8,835 bases of DNA. Source: UBA1672 sp023140905. Its GTDB lineage: Bacteria; Pseudomonadota; Alphaproteobacteria; Micavibrionales; Micavibrionaceae. The stretch is from positions 1-8,835 of the forward strand of contig DAOVWH010000071.1 of assembly GCA_030636745.1 (NCBI GenBank), in the 5' to 3' direction. The notes under the pieces are model-generated. The model was not told the DNA's origin. It did no database searches and saw only the letters and a list, made by a program, of their open reading frames with translations. This document shows, piece by piece, positions 1-7,802 of the stretch. The position numbers and the translations under genes are program-made. Position 1 is the stretch's first letter, and each line of letters starts with the position of its first letter.

Positions 1-83
1 CTGGAATATCAATATGTGTTGATAGGTAGGGGATAGACAAGATTTTTGCCACGGCAAAGATTAACCTTTTGCATGCTTTGATA

Positions 84-111
84 TTCCTTTATCATAAAGT
101 TTGAATATAAT
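84..111 (+). promoter_or_regulatory. Candidate sigma-70 promoter of the Wzz-like gene
   Basis: A perfect -10 hexamer TATAAT lies at 106-111, with a weak -35-like TTCCTT at 84-89 (16-bp spacer). Transcription would start near 118, giving a leader of about 36 nt before the ATG at 154. The -10 is clear; the -35 is poor, so an activator or a different -35 is possible. The remaining upstream DNA (1-83) shows only short imperfect inverted repeats and no gene I can support. Confidence 0.5.
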
Positions 112-153
112 TAATAAGCCCTGACCTTGGAAGCATAAGTAGAGGAGCCGATA

Positions 154-1086
154 ATGGAAAACGCCAATTCTTCTTCTGATGACGTTCGTTATGATAAGCA
201 AAAAAACCAGCATTATTCTAAGGAAATGAAAGGGCCGAGTTCTTCATATCACTATACGGTTATTACCGAAAAAACTTTATTTGATGTGTTAGGCGAGATT
301 TGGCGAGCTAAATATATTATGGCAGGATTTTCTATTCTTGCAGCGTTATTGGCTTTTGTCTTTATGAGTATAAGCCAGCGTTACTATCAAGCCGAGATGA
401 TTGTAGCACCAGCTAACCCTCTAGGCATGATGACAATTTCCGGCGCTGAGCAGGGGATGGAAGGTACAATGAATGCCAATGTTTCCGCTACAAGGCAAGG
501 TGGAGATGCATTTACAATCTTTGAGGCTATTTATAATGGAGCGTCTGTAGCATCGTTTTTAGCGAAGGATGAGGCGTTTCTGAAAAAACTGGGTGAGGAT
601 CGCTGGAATATTTTTTCCGAAGCCAAGACAAATTGGGACGCACAAACTATATCGGACTATTTGTCGAGACACGTACATATAGAACCGGTTAATGGGATGT
701 CTTCACTTCGTCGTTTGAGTTATATGCATCCAGATAAAAAATTTGCATCAGAGCTTTTAGGTCGTATTCATCGTATTGCAGATGAAATTATTCGCGCACG
801 AATTTTGGTACAGACAAACCAAAGGATTACATATCTTAATAAAGCGCTAGCAAAGACGAACAACCCTGACCATAAACGCTCACTGGCTCGGCTGCTTATG
901 GAACAGGAACGTCTAAAAATGATGGTGTCTCTTAATCAGGCATACGCTGCCTCTATCGTAGAGCCTGCTTACGTCTCAGTACGTACGTGTTGGCCAGACC
1001 CTTACGTTATATATGCTGTATTCATTCTCGTTTCTATGGTTATTGGTTACATTGTTGCAACGGTTCTCACAAGAAGAACAGCTTAA
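154..1086 (+). CDS. Wzz/KpsE-type polysaccharide co-polymerase (chain-length/export inner-membrane protein)
   Basis: This 310-aa protein has the layout of the polysaccharide co-polymerase family. It has a cytoplasmic N-terminus of about 50 residues, a membrane segment at about 55-73, a long periplasmic part, and a second membrane segment at about 283-304 ending in a short basic tail (TRRTA). The proline-containing stretch just before the last membrane segment (PAYVSVRTCWPDP, 271-283) is typical of the family. There is no cytoplasmic kinase domain, so it resembles Wzz/KpsE/CtrB rather than the fused Wzc type. Such proteins oligomerise in the inner membrane and set chain length or link synthesis to the outer-membrane exporter. 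The ATG start is supported by AGGAG at 143-147, six nt upstream. The large SLBB exporter at 3382-5841 is its likely partner. The family call is firm; whether it serves capsule, EPS or O-antigen cannot be told. Confidence 0.8.
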   Translation: MENANSSSDDVRYDKQKNQHYSKEMKGPSSSYHYTVITEKTLFDVLGEIWRAKYIMAGFSILAALLAFVFMSISQRYYQAEMIVAPANPLGMMTISGAEQGMEGTMNANVSATRQGGDAFTIFEAIYNGASVASFLAKDEAFLKKLGEDRWNIFSEAKTNWDAQTISDYLSRHVHIEPVNGMSSLRRLSYMHPDKKFASELLGRIHRIADEIIRARILVQTNQRITYLNKALAKTNNPDHKRSLARLLMEQERLKMMVSLNQAYAASIVEPAYVSVRTCWPDPYVIYAVFILVSMVIGYIVATVLTRRTA

Positions 1087-1549
1087 TAGAGCTTTTGTTG
1101 GGAATGTTGACCTTGTGTATGACTAAGACAAGTACAGACACCTTATCCATAGGGTGTGCATATTTATAAATGTATAATATCAAGACGAGAATAGTATAAA
1201 GCCCCATTAATAAGAAAATACAAATTGATAACATGTGTTATATCCTTAGCTTTTCCGGTAGTTTTACGACATACTATGACCAGAGATAGCCGTTTAACGT
1301 ATTTTAACAAATATTTCTTTTCTTTCTTTATAAGTTTTCCACTTATTTACCCCATGATTGGCACGCATAATACAATAAAAGCGTACAGTAAAGGACGCCA
1401 GTCCTATTTCCGCGAATTCTTTGGTAAAAAGAGACTCTGTTTAACTGTTTTCAGAATGTAACAATAAAAATATTTTTATAATTTAGAAACTTCGAAAAAA
1501 CTTGATGCTATTTTAGTGATTTTTCGACTAAAAATGTAGAAAGTTTTTT
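1087..1549. other. 463-bp AT-rich gap without a convincing gene
   Basis: Between the Wzz-like gene and the glycosyltransferase I see no protein family. A 78-codon TTG-initiated frame (1225-1461) has no clear Shine-Dalgarno, no recognisable motif and an erratic composition, so I do not call it. Two perfect TATAAT -10-like hexamers occur, at 1173-1178 and 1477-1482, both lacking a good -35. The second lies 67 nt before the GTG at 1550 and is the better candidate for the glycosyltransferase promoter. ATTTATAAAT at 1162-1171 is a 10-bp palindrome. The stretch may be regulatory or the remains of a lost gene. Confidence 0.5.
1493..1526. repeat. 7-bp inverted repeat upstream of the glycosyltransferase
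   Basis: CGAAAAA at 1493-1499 is matched by its complement TTTTTCG at 1520-1526 across a 20-nt spacer. It lies 23 nt before the GTG start, so it would fall in the 5' leader of the glycosyltransferase mRNA or act as a protein-binding site. AT-rich repeats of this size arise easily by chance. Confidence 0.3.
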
Positions 1550-2413
1550 GTGAAAAAGGAACACAAATTTTTGAACAAACTACCTATAACAGTTTTAGTC
1601 ATTACTAAAAACGAGGAGCAAAAACTTGCTCGTTGTTTGGAGTCTGTATCAGACTTTTCTGAAGTAATAGTAATAGATTCCCAGAGTACAGATTTAACCA
1701 AAAAGATAGCCAAAAAATATAACGCAAAGGTTGTTGATTTTGTATGGAATAATTCCTACCCAAAGAAAAGGCAGTGGTGCATAGATACCCAAAATATAGG
1801 CCATGATTGGATATTGTGGCTTGATGCTGATGAAGTCGTTACAGCTGAGTTTATTGGGGAAATATCAGTGATGTCCAATAATAGCCTGCCATTTTGTGGC
1901 TATTTTGTTAAAGGGCAATATGTTTGGAATAAGACAGTGCTAAAACACGGGCTGCAAAATAACAAGCTCGTTGTTTATAATAAATCTATGATTGCATTTC
2001 CTGTAGTGGATGATCTTGATGTTGGTGGCATGGGGGAAATTGAGGGGCATTTTCAGCCAATAAGAAAAGAAGGGTATGAGGATAAGCGAATTGGACAAAT
2101 AAACAGCCCAATTTTGCATTATGCTTATGAAGATGAAATGGCTTGGAAAACGCGTCACGAAGGTTATGCGCATTGGGAAGCTTGTATGATTTTACGTGAT
2201 GCTTATCCTAAAGACCCTGTTTTTTGGCGTGAAGCTCTGAAAAAAATAACAAGGAAAAGTGGCTTAAAGCCTATGCTTATTTTTATTTATTCTTATATAG
2301 TTAAGCTTGGGTTTTTAGATGGAAAGGCGGGGTTGGCATTTGCTTTAAGCCGGAAAACTTACTGTGACATGGTTCTGAAAGAACTGCGTTTGCTTAAGGG
2401 TAGGGCCTGTTAA
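1550..2413 (+). CDS. Family 2 glycosyltransferase, WaaE/KdtX-like
   Basis: This is a GT-A fold glycosyltransferase of 287 aa. The nucleotide-sugar binding strand ITVLVITKNEE (13-23) is followed by VIDSQSTD (41-48) and the metal-binding DAD in WLDADE (90-95). The C-terminus FLDGKAGLAFALSRK is typical of WaaE/KdtX-like transferases, which add a hexose to the lipopolysaccharide inner core, usually beta-1,4-glucose on heptose. The acceptor here is unknown. No signal peptide is present; a hydrophobic patch at about 252-268 could hold it at the membrane. The start is ambiguous. GTG at 1550 gives the full length but has only weak ribosome-site complementarity. TTG at 1571 has AAGGA at 1556-1560 at a 10-nt distance and begins NKLPITVLVITKN, which fits the family length better. 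It follows the Wzz-like gene after a 463-bp gap, so the two may be transcribed separately. Confidence 0.85.
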   Translation: MKKEHKFLNKLPITVLVITKNEEQKLARCLESVSDFSEVIVIDSQSTDLTKKIAKKYNAKVVDFVWNNSYPKKRQWCIDTQNIGHDWILWLDADEVVTAEFIGEISVMSNNSLPFCGYFVKGQYVWNKTVLKHGLQNNKLVVYNKSMIAFPVVDDLDVGGMGEIEGHFQPIRKEGYEDKRIGQINSPILHYAYEDEMAWKTRHEGYAHWEACMILRDAYPKDPVFWREALKKITRKSGLKPMLIFIYSYIVKLGFLDGKAGLAFALSRKTYCDMVLKELRLLKGRAC

Positions 2414-2440
2414 TTATGTATGATTCTGTTTAAATTTAAA

Positions 2441-2456
2441 CCCGTTAGGGTGCGGG
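2441..2456. terminator. Weak bidirectional terminator candidate between convergent genes
   Basis: In the 82-bp convergent gap, CCCG (2441-2444) pairs with CGGG (2453-2456) over an 8-nt loop. A/T-rich DNA lies on both sides: GCTGTTTT on the right, and on the left a perfect 14-bp palindrome GTTTAAATTTAAAC at 2428-2441. Read on the - strand the hairpin runs directly into TTTAAATTT. The stem is only 4 bp, so its strength is doubtful; position between two stop codons is the main support. Confidence 0.35.
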
Positions 2457-2495
2457 GCTGTTTTACTCTTGTTAAACGAAGTCATTAAGGCGAGT

Positions 2496-3365
2496 TTATT
2501 GAATCTTTTTTGTTCTCGCTAACTGGATTCCTGCGGGTTTCAGTAACTTATAAACCCATGGAATATTTGTTTTTAAATACCATGAGAATGTCTGTACGCA
2601 TAAAATCCATAGATTTATAGCAGTAGGAACCATTCCCAGTGTTTCGCGGATAATGTATTGTTCTTTGCGGCCTTTCCACGCATTTTTCTGTGATATTCCG
2701 TCTTTCTCAAAGATGCAAATAGGTGCGTTGATATATTCTATTTCTTTGCATTCCCGTAAAAAACGGGTGGTAAAGTCATAATCTGAAGCAATTGAATAAC
2801 GTAAGCTGTAGCGTAGTTCTAAATCTCGTATCGTATGACGGCGATAGAGCATAGCTTGATGATGCGTAAACATTCCCCATTGAATATCCTCATGTGTGCG
2901 TGCGAGCTTAGTAACTGGATTTCTGCCGTTTTCTAGTTCTTCGAAGGCATCACCATAGACAAAATCAGGTGCTTTGGAACGTGTTAATACGTGAGAGATA
3001 GTCTCTAATGTTTGCGGCGTGGCTAAAGCATCTCCTGCATTCAGGAAAAGAAGATAATGTCCGCGTGCTATGTCAATACCGCAATTCATAGCATCGTAAA
3101 TACCATCATCTTTTTGGCTAATAAATCGAAAAGAATTTATGTTTGCACGTGTGTCACTGCGTTTCCGGCGCAGAAAATCCACAGTTTCATCATTAGATCC
3201 ACCGTCTATAACCAGCCATTCGAAATCAGTAAAGCCCTGTTCTTCCAATGAATTATAAGTTTTTGTTAGCCCCGTGTAATTGTCGAGTGTTACCGTAATG
3301 ACACTCAATAACGGAAAGTGCTGGTTGTTGTAAAAAGATTCTGTTATTTGATGTGATTTGCTCAT
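2496..3365 (-). CDS. Family 2 glycosyltransferase, WcaE-like
   Basis: This 289-aa cytoplasmic GT-A enzyme carries, from the ATG at 3365, LLSVITVTLDNY (19-30), LVIDGGSND (51-59), DDGIYDAMN (86-94), the acidic metal-site equivalent NAGD (109-112), HHQA (168-171) and ASDYDF (193-198). The DGGSND and DGIYDAMN pair is characteristic of the WcaE branch of colanic-acid-type transferases. A hydrophobic stretch at about 236-255 may attach it to the membrane. The frame is open upstream to a TTG at 3422, which would overlap the preceding gene by 41 nt. I prefer the ATG at 3365, 16 nt after that gene's stop, because the family normally begins just before the VITVT strand. No strong Shine-Dalgarno precedes it, so translation may be coupled to the upstream export gene, with which it very likely forms an operon. 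Donor and acceptor sugars are unknown. Confidence 0.85.
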   Translation of the reverse strand: MSKSHQITESFYNNQHFPLLSVITVTLDNYTGLTKTYNSLEEQGFTDFEWLVIDGGSNDETVDFLRRKRSDTRANINSFRFISQKDDGIYDAMNCGIDIARGHYLLFLNAGDALATPQTLETISHVLTRSKAPDFVYGDAFEELENGRNPVTKLARTHEDIQWGMFTHHQAMLYRRHTIRDLELRYSLRYSIASDYDFTTRFLRECKEIEYINAPICIFEKDGISQKNAWKGRKEQYIIRETLGMVPTAINLWILCVQTFSWYLKTNIPWVYKLLKPAGIQLARTKKIQ

Positions 3366-3381
3366 AAAAGAAATTAAACCA

Positions 3382-5841
3382 TTAATCGCGAATATCGTCA
3401 ATAAAGACAGCTGTAACAGCAAGATTGCTTAGGATTTGGGCAATTTCTCTGGCACCGTCAATGAAGCTGAATGGTGCTGGATCTCGTGGTACGACAATAG
3501 TAGAGCCGGGTGGAATAAAGATTGGTTTGTGGTTCCATGTGTTGACCTGCAAGGGCTGCGCGCTGCCATTGGGGTAAAGAACAAAAGCTCTGTCCTTGTC
3601 AGCATGGAACGTAAAGCTTCCGGCTTCGTGTATATAATTCAACGGTGCTTTATCACTGATGAATTGTAAGGCAGAAGGGGAGAGAACTTCACCTGTTACA
3701 CGTACACTTAATGGACGTTTAGGGACGTATAAGCGGTCCCCGTGTTCTAAAAGCATGTCCAGCTCTGGTTTTACACTTAAAACAGCAGGATCGGTTTCGA
3801 CTGTAATACGTCCAACAGCTTGTATTCGGGTTAGTTCCTGAGCAAGAGAGCGTACCATTTCAATTTGTGTGGCATCGGGACGATTTTTATCGTTTTTAAC
3901 CGCATTTGCAAGAGATAGCTCCATATTACGAGCTGCTTTACGGAATCTAAGCTCCTCAGCGCGCCGCTCTGATTTGCGTGAGAATATGGCTCCAGTCGGG
4001 TAAGCCTGCTCTGTCAGCCCTCCGGCACGTTGAATAAGGCTGGATATAGTGTCACTGGGGAGTAGGTTATATTCGCCCGGATGGAGAATTTCTCCCTTAA
4101 TATGGACGGTTTTTTCTTCCAGCTTGCGGTATTGTTGATTTACGCGAACACTATCTCCTGCAGATAATGTGTAATTTGTTCCTGAAGTCTCATTTAGACT
4201 TATGGTTATACGCTGTGTACCTGAGCGCTCATGTGCTTGTCCATTCTGTCCAAAGTTAGCAGAGGTTATTTCAATGGAGTCACGATTAGCTTCAAGGGTC
4301 ATTCCACCGGCAACAGCCAGGATATTATCAAGAGTGATCCCTTGTGCAACAGGATAGTGTCCAGGGTGTCTAACAGCTCCCCGTAAGTGCACGGAATGCT
4401 CTTTTAGATAAATTTTTAGAACATCGTCATCTTTGTAAATGTCATTTGAAATACCACCATCTTTTGAGTTATTTTTAATACTTTTTGTATTAGAAGTGTA
4501 CGCTTTGAACAGTGTTGATATCTCTTGGTTAGAGAAGAGTTTTATAACGTCGTTATTAGATAGAGATAGGTCAAATTTGTTTTTCAATACAGAACGAACC
4601 GGAAAACTTATATATTGGGTTGAAAACTGCTCTGTGTCCCATCTTTCAATAACACCCAATAAAGGATAGATATCATCATCTAATATATCAGGATTACTGA
4701 GAAGTTTTGCCAGTGTTTTATTGCGTGAGAGATCGTGTAAACCAGGTTTACGAGTTTGTCCGGTTAGCTTAATTGTTCCAGTTCGTTTTGCTTTGCCACT
4801 CATAACATTCAAAATGGAGCCATTACTAAAAAGGGGGGTGGTGTGTGTATCTATTTCATCGATGTTTTCTTGCCCATTAGGTTCTGGATTTATGCGGATG
4901 AAGCGGTTTTGTCCAGGGATAAGAACTCCTCCAGAAAGCTTTAACATTTCATCTAATGTTAGTTTTTCATTTTGATCGGCGGTACTTTTTGAACTTAGCC
5001 GCGGCAAAATTTCTTTTATTTCATAAACACCCGGACGTTTAACAGATCCGGCAATAGCAAGTGTTGGGCCGACAGGTGGTATAATCAGCCGATCTCCGTC
5101 TTTTAGTGTCATGTCAGTTTGTGGAGCACCATCAAGCAATAATGCGTACAGATCAATTATAGAGCTATGTCCTGCGCGAACCAACTTTATTTGGCGCAAA
5201 GACCCATCTTTTGTTATTCCTCCGGCAGAGTTTAGTGCCTCTATAATACTGTGAAAGGCATTTAAGGTTTTGCGCCCCGGTTTCTTTACGTGTCCAACAA
5301 CCAAGACCCCGATTTGCCGTACTTTTGATAAAGAAATATAGCTTTGAGTATTGGGCATTGTTGCAAGTTGTGCATTTAATAAATCGTGCAATTGGGCAAG
5401 GGTTTTCCCTGTTGCCGGCAGAGGAGGGATATCTTTAATGATGATGTGCCCTTGTGATGTTACCCTGTATATAGCCTGATCGCTTCGTTGTCCGGTGAAT
5501 GTGATAAGAAGCTCATCGCCAAGACCAAGGATAAAACTATCTTGAATAGCACCTATGGGGGTTCTGGAAGCCTCACTTTCAAAATCTGATGAAGCTGAAC
5601 TATCAGTAAACAGGTCGTAGCCAAATTGTTCAATTTCCTGTGAAAGGCGTTCTGTATAGAGTTTTTCTAGCGCAGAAGAATGAGTTTTTCTTTGTACCGG
5701 GGATGTGATTTCATAAGGCGTGTAGGCATTATAAAATTCATTATTTTGCGCAAAGCTTTGGGTTGTTAAGGCAGCGCTTGCCCAAAACACACAGAATGTA
5801 AATAATATAATGAAAGCTGAAGAGTGTAGATAAGAAACCAT
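3382..5841 (-). CDS. Large polysaccharide export outer-membrane protein with multiple SLBB modules (Wza/KpsD class)
   Basis: This 819-aa protein has an N-terminal signal peptide (hydrophobic core about 8-25, likely cleavage after SFA at 29-31). A poly_export domain follows at about 100-174 (starting DSFILGLGDEL, then GHIIIKDIPP). A series of SLBB-type modules comes next, each opening with a G-x-V/x-x-x-PG turn: VGHVKKPG 182-189, AGSVKRPG 264-271, TGQTRKPG 360-367, RGAVRHPG 487-494, KGEILHPG 582-589 and a degenerate TGEVLSPS 716-723. Known relatives (Wza, KpsD, CtrA) form the conduit that takes capsule or EPS across the periplasm and outer membrane, docking on a Wzz-type co-polymerase. It is longer than Wza (about 380 aa) or KpsD (about 560 aa). 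There is no lipobox cysteine, so it is not a Wza-style lipoprotein. The ATG at 5841 has no good Shine-Dalgarno, yet no other in-frame start exists nearby. It leads a two-gene operon with the WcaE-like transferase. Confidence 0.88.
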   Translation of the reverse strand: MVSYLHSSAFIILFTFCVFWASAALTTQSFAQNNEFYNAYTPYEITSPVQRKTHSSALEKLYTERLSQEIEQFGYDLFTDSSASSDFESEASRTPIGAIQDSFILGLGDELLITFTGQRSDQAIYRVTSQGHIIIKDIPPLPATGKTLAQLHDLLNAQLATMPNTQSYISLSKVRQIGVLVVGHVKKPGRKTLNAFHSIIEALNSAGGITKDGSLRQIKLVRAGHSSIIDLYALLLDGAPQTDMTLKDGDRLIIPPVGPTLAIAGSVKRPGVYEIKEILPRLSSKSTADQNEKLTLDEMLKLSGGVLIPGQNRFIRINPEPNGQENIDEIDTHTTPLFSNGSILNVMSGKAKRTGTIKLTGQTRKPGLHDLSRNKTLAKLLSNPDILDDDIYPLLGVIERWDTEQFSTQYISFPVRSVLKNKFDLSLSNNDVIKLFSNQEISTLFKAYTSNTKSIKNNSKDGGISNDIYKDDDVLKIYLKEHSVHLRGAVRHPGHYPVAQGITLDNILAVAGGMTLEANRDSIEITSANFGQNGQAHERSGTQRITISLNETSGTNYTLSAGDSVRVNQQYRKLEEKTVHIKGEILHPGEYNLLPSDTISSLIQRAGGLTEQAYPTGAIFSRKSERRAEELRFRKAARNMELSLANAVKNDKNRPDATQIEMVRSLAQELTRIQAVGRITVETDPAVLSVKPELDMLLEHGDRLYVPKRPLSVRVTGEVLSPSALQFISDKAPLNYIHEAGSFTFHADKDRAFVLYPNGSAQPLQVNTWNHKPIFIPPGSTIVVPRDPAPFSFIDGAREIAQILSNLAVTAVFIDDIRD

Positions 5842-5955
5842 AGCATTATTAATTTTACGTATTTAAAAGCTTTATTCGATGTGAATAAGCAAAAAGGAAA
5901 GCGAATGCTCCTGCATACTACATGCTTTTGTATGGTTTGTGAATGTTATAGTTTT

Positions 5956-5984
5956 CTTATAGTTTCTTGGGCTGACTATGTCTT
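5956..5984 (-). promoter_or_regulatory. Candidate promoter of the SLBB export gene
   Basis: On the - strand, AAGACA (5984-5979, 4 of 6 matches to TTGACA) lies 17 bp from TATAAG (5961-5956). Transcription would begin near 5949, leaving a leader of about 108 nt. A second -10-like TATAAC at 5950-5945 lacks a -35. The two -10-like sites sit in a near tandem duplication of TATAGTTT(T)CTT on the + strand (5947-5967). I see no strong terminator for the phosphate-transporter gene that ends just upstream at 5999, so read-through is also possible. Confidence 0.35.
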
Positions 5985-5998
5985 AAGCGGAACTACTA

Positions 5999-7654
5999 TT
6001 AACAGCTCATTTTTATAGCGGCTTTTTCTTCTTTATCCAAAATAGTATAGGCCACTGTTGTCATATAGCTATTGATGCGTTTAAAATCACGAATAATATC
6101 ACTATGTAATGTACTGGTCATTTGTGATTCTGGCACGCAGTCACGTAGACGTTGGAAGTGTCGTGCCTGACTTTTATTTGCAGCTATACGCAGATGTTTC
6201 TTGCTTTCAACAAGTTGTTGCGCCATTTGGAGGTCTTCGGACATAAAAACAGCCTGTGCGATTTTCATGTTATTTAAGACTTGCTGGTGAAACTCCTGGA
6301 TTTCCTGAAACCCTGCTTTTGAGAAGTGCTGTCGATCTTTAATTTTGCTACTAATAATATTGGAGAGGCTTTGTTCTATGATATCTCCGATATGTTCTAA
6401 ATTGGTTGAAAAGCCAAGAATTTGAATGAAACGGTCTGATTCGCTTGGATCAAGAGCTTCTTCGGTTATGCGAGCTAGATAAAACTTGGTTCTAGCGTGC
6501 AGAATATCGATTTTATCATCTTCTTTTTCAATGGCCTGAATTGTTTCAAGATTTCCTTCGTTAAAAGCATGCATGCAATCTGTTAGCATTGTTTCAACAA
6601 TTTTGGCCACGCGTAAAGTTTCGCGGGCAGCGCAAGCTAAAGCAAGCGTAGGAGAGTTCAATACGCTTTCGTCCAGATAAATAGGGCTGATAGTGACTGT
6701 TGAGTCTTCTTTTGTATTTGGAATAAGCTTTTTGCAAAAAGCTGCAATGGAAATAACGAAGGGCAAAAAGATTGTAGCTAAAAGAATATTAAATAATGTA
6801 TGAAAATGAACAACAGCGCGTGGCGGAGAAATATCTAAATTTAGCCCGTTATAAAATGTCATGATGATACCAAGGAAGGGGAAAATAAGAAACACTACGC
6901 CAAGGCGCATAATTAAGTTCCCTGTTGTAATTCGCCGTGTGCGTGCATTCATACCATAAGTCATGACAAAGGGGGCAATAGCGGCACCTAAATTTGCACC
7001 GAGCACGAGTAATAGACCAAGGTTTAGTGATATAATACCGCTGGATATAAAAGAAGAAATAATCAAAACGGCAGCCATAGAAGAATGCAATACCCAGGTA
7101 ATAATTGCTGTAACGATCAGAACCAGTATAGGTTCATTTTCCAAAGATTTTAAAATAACCGGTAATATTTCAGCTTGGCTGAGAGGTGCTGCACTGGTTT
7201 TGATAAGGGTAAGTGATAATAACACCATCCCTATTCCGATAATGGCGCGGGATATATGTTCCATTTTGCCTTTATGCTCGAAACGGTGGTGTAAGATTAA
7301 TCCGCCAAACAAAAGGAGAGGGGTTAACCATGACAAATCAAATATCAGGATTTGTGCGACAAGGGTTGTTCCTACATTGGCTCCGATGACAACAGCGATT
7401 CCGGCAGCGGTGCCGATTATGCGCTTGGAGGCAAAAGAAGCACATACCATTGTTGTGGCTGTAGAACTTTGCAAAAGTGTTGTTACGCCCAGTCCAGCGA
7501 AAAAGGCTTTGATGCGGTTACTGGTATTGGCAGCGATCACTTTTTGTAATGAAGATGCATAGGCACGTGTAAAGCCATGCTTAACCATGCGCGTTCCCCA
7601 TAATAGGAGACACACAAATCCAATAATTTTCAGCAAAAATAATGTAGCAGAAAT
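5999..7654 (-). CDS. Na+/phosphate cotransporter family protein with C-terminal PhoU-like domain
   Basis: This inner-membrane protein has the two inverted Na/Pi-cotransport repeats. Residues below are numbered from the TTG at 7636. Repeat 1 has LLQSSTAT (54-61) and GANVGTT (85-91); repeat 2 has LHSSMAA (173-179) and GANLGAA (203-209). The QSS and GAN motifs line the substrate and sodium sites in this family. After about nine hydrophobic segments, a helical PhoU-like domain (about 325-535) follows, as in bacterial YjbB/NptA-like proteins thought to move phosphate. The second repeat has HSS instead of QSS. The first conventional start is TTG at 7636, but it lies 24 nt from the only good Shine-Dalgarno. 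An in-frame ATT at 7654-7652 lies six nt from AGGAG and adds ISATLF to the first hydrophobic segment, giving 551 aa, so I place the start there. It stands alone, divergent from the rRNA operon. Transport direction and substrate are inferred from family only. Confidence 0.85.
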   Translation of the reverse strand: MSATLFLLKIIGFVCLLLWGTRMVKHGFTRAYASSLQKVIAANTSNRIKAFFAGLGVTTLLQSSTATTMVCASFASKRIIGTAAGIAVVIGANVGTTLVAQILIFDLSWLTPLLLFGGLILHHRFEHKGKMEHISRAIIGIGMVLLSLTLIKTSAAPLSQAEILPVILKSLENEPILVLIVTAIITWVLHSSMAAVLIISSFISSGIISLNLGLLLVLGANLGAAIAPFVMTYGMNARTRRITTGNLIMRLGVVFLIFPFLGIIMTFYNGLNLDISPPRAVVHFHTLFNILLATIFLPFVISIAAFCKKLIPNTKEDSTVTISPIYLDESVLNSPTLALACAARETLRVAKIVETMLTDCMHAFNEGNLETIQAIEKEDDKIDILHARTKFYLARITEEALDPSESDRFIQILGFSTNLEHIGDIIEQSLSNIISSKIKDRQHFSKAGFQEIQEFHQQVLNNMKIAQAVFMSEDLQMAQQLVESKKHLRIAANKSQARHFQRLRDCVPESQMTSTLHSDIIRDFKRINSYMTTVAYTILDKEEKAAIKMSC

Positions 7655-7660
7655 AGCGAT

Positions 7661-7665
7661 CTCCT
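7661..7665 (-). promoter_or_regulatory. Shine-Dalgarno that points to an ATT start codon
   Basis: On the - strand AGGAG (7665-7661) is followed after a 6-nt spacer by ATT (7654-7652), which is in frame with the Na/Pi cotransporter. No ATG, GTG or TTG is found at a proper distance. The next usable codon, TTG at 7636, is 24 nt away. Confidence 0.6.
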
Positions 7666-7779
7666 GATTTTTGGCTTTGCATGGATTGTTTTTACGCAGA
7701 TATAATTATGAATAGTTATATATGTGAAAGCTTAAAAAATTACTAAAAAATCGCGGGTTTTCCATTGTTTTTATTGGTG

Positions 7780-7788
7780 CCCCCCCCC
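7780..7788. repeat. C9 homopolymer next to A-tracts
   Basis: Nine consecutive C (7780-7788) are followed by A7, C, A6, GTT, A8, GTT, A5 up to 7821. A G/C run this long is striking in such an AT-rich region. It lies about 40 bp upstream of the P1 -35 and about 125 bp upstream of the divergent transporter's start codon. Such tracts are prone to slipped-strand changes in length, and also to sequencing error. The rest of 7666-7779 is AT-rich and shows no clear promoter for the transporter. Confidence 0.8.
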
Positions 7789-7802
7789 AAAAAAACAAAA
7801 AA

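Noticed and set aside
1..36. Possible tail of an upstream + strand gene (frame 1 is open to a TAG at 34-36)
   Set aside because: Eleven codons are too few to judge, and no family can be recognised.
45..58. Hairpin TTTGC-CACG-GCAAA as a terminator of the preceding gene
   Set aside because: The stem is only 5 bp and no T-run follows on the + strand.
1081..1100. AGCT repeat followed by TTTTGTT as a terminator of the Wzz-like gene
   Set aside because: Only a 4-bp self-complementary stem is possible, too weak to call.
1225..1461. A 78-codon open frame starting with TTG
   Set aside because: It has no Shine-Dalgarno or recognisable domain, sits in AT-rich intergenic DNA, and its composition does not look like a conserved protein. 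Mentioned only as a possible remnant.
3366..3422. Upstream TTG start for the WcaE-like transferase, adding 19 residues
   Set aside because: It would overlap the export gene by 41 nt and add a segment not normal for the family; the ATG at 3365 fits better.
5788..5841. Lipoprotein signal for the SLBB exporter (Cys 17)
   Set aside because: The residues before the cysteine (FTF) do not form a lipobox and the cysteine lies within the hydrophobic core; an ordinary signal peptide ending near residue 31 fits better.
6963..7562. A 199-codon open frame on the + strand
   Set aside because: It lies wholly antisense to the membrane part of the Na/Pi cotransporter, has no family motif and is explained as a shadow of that gene.
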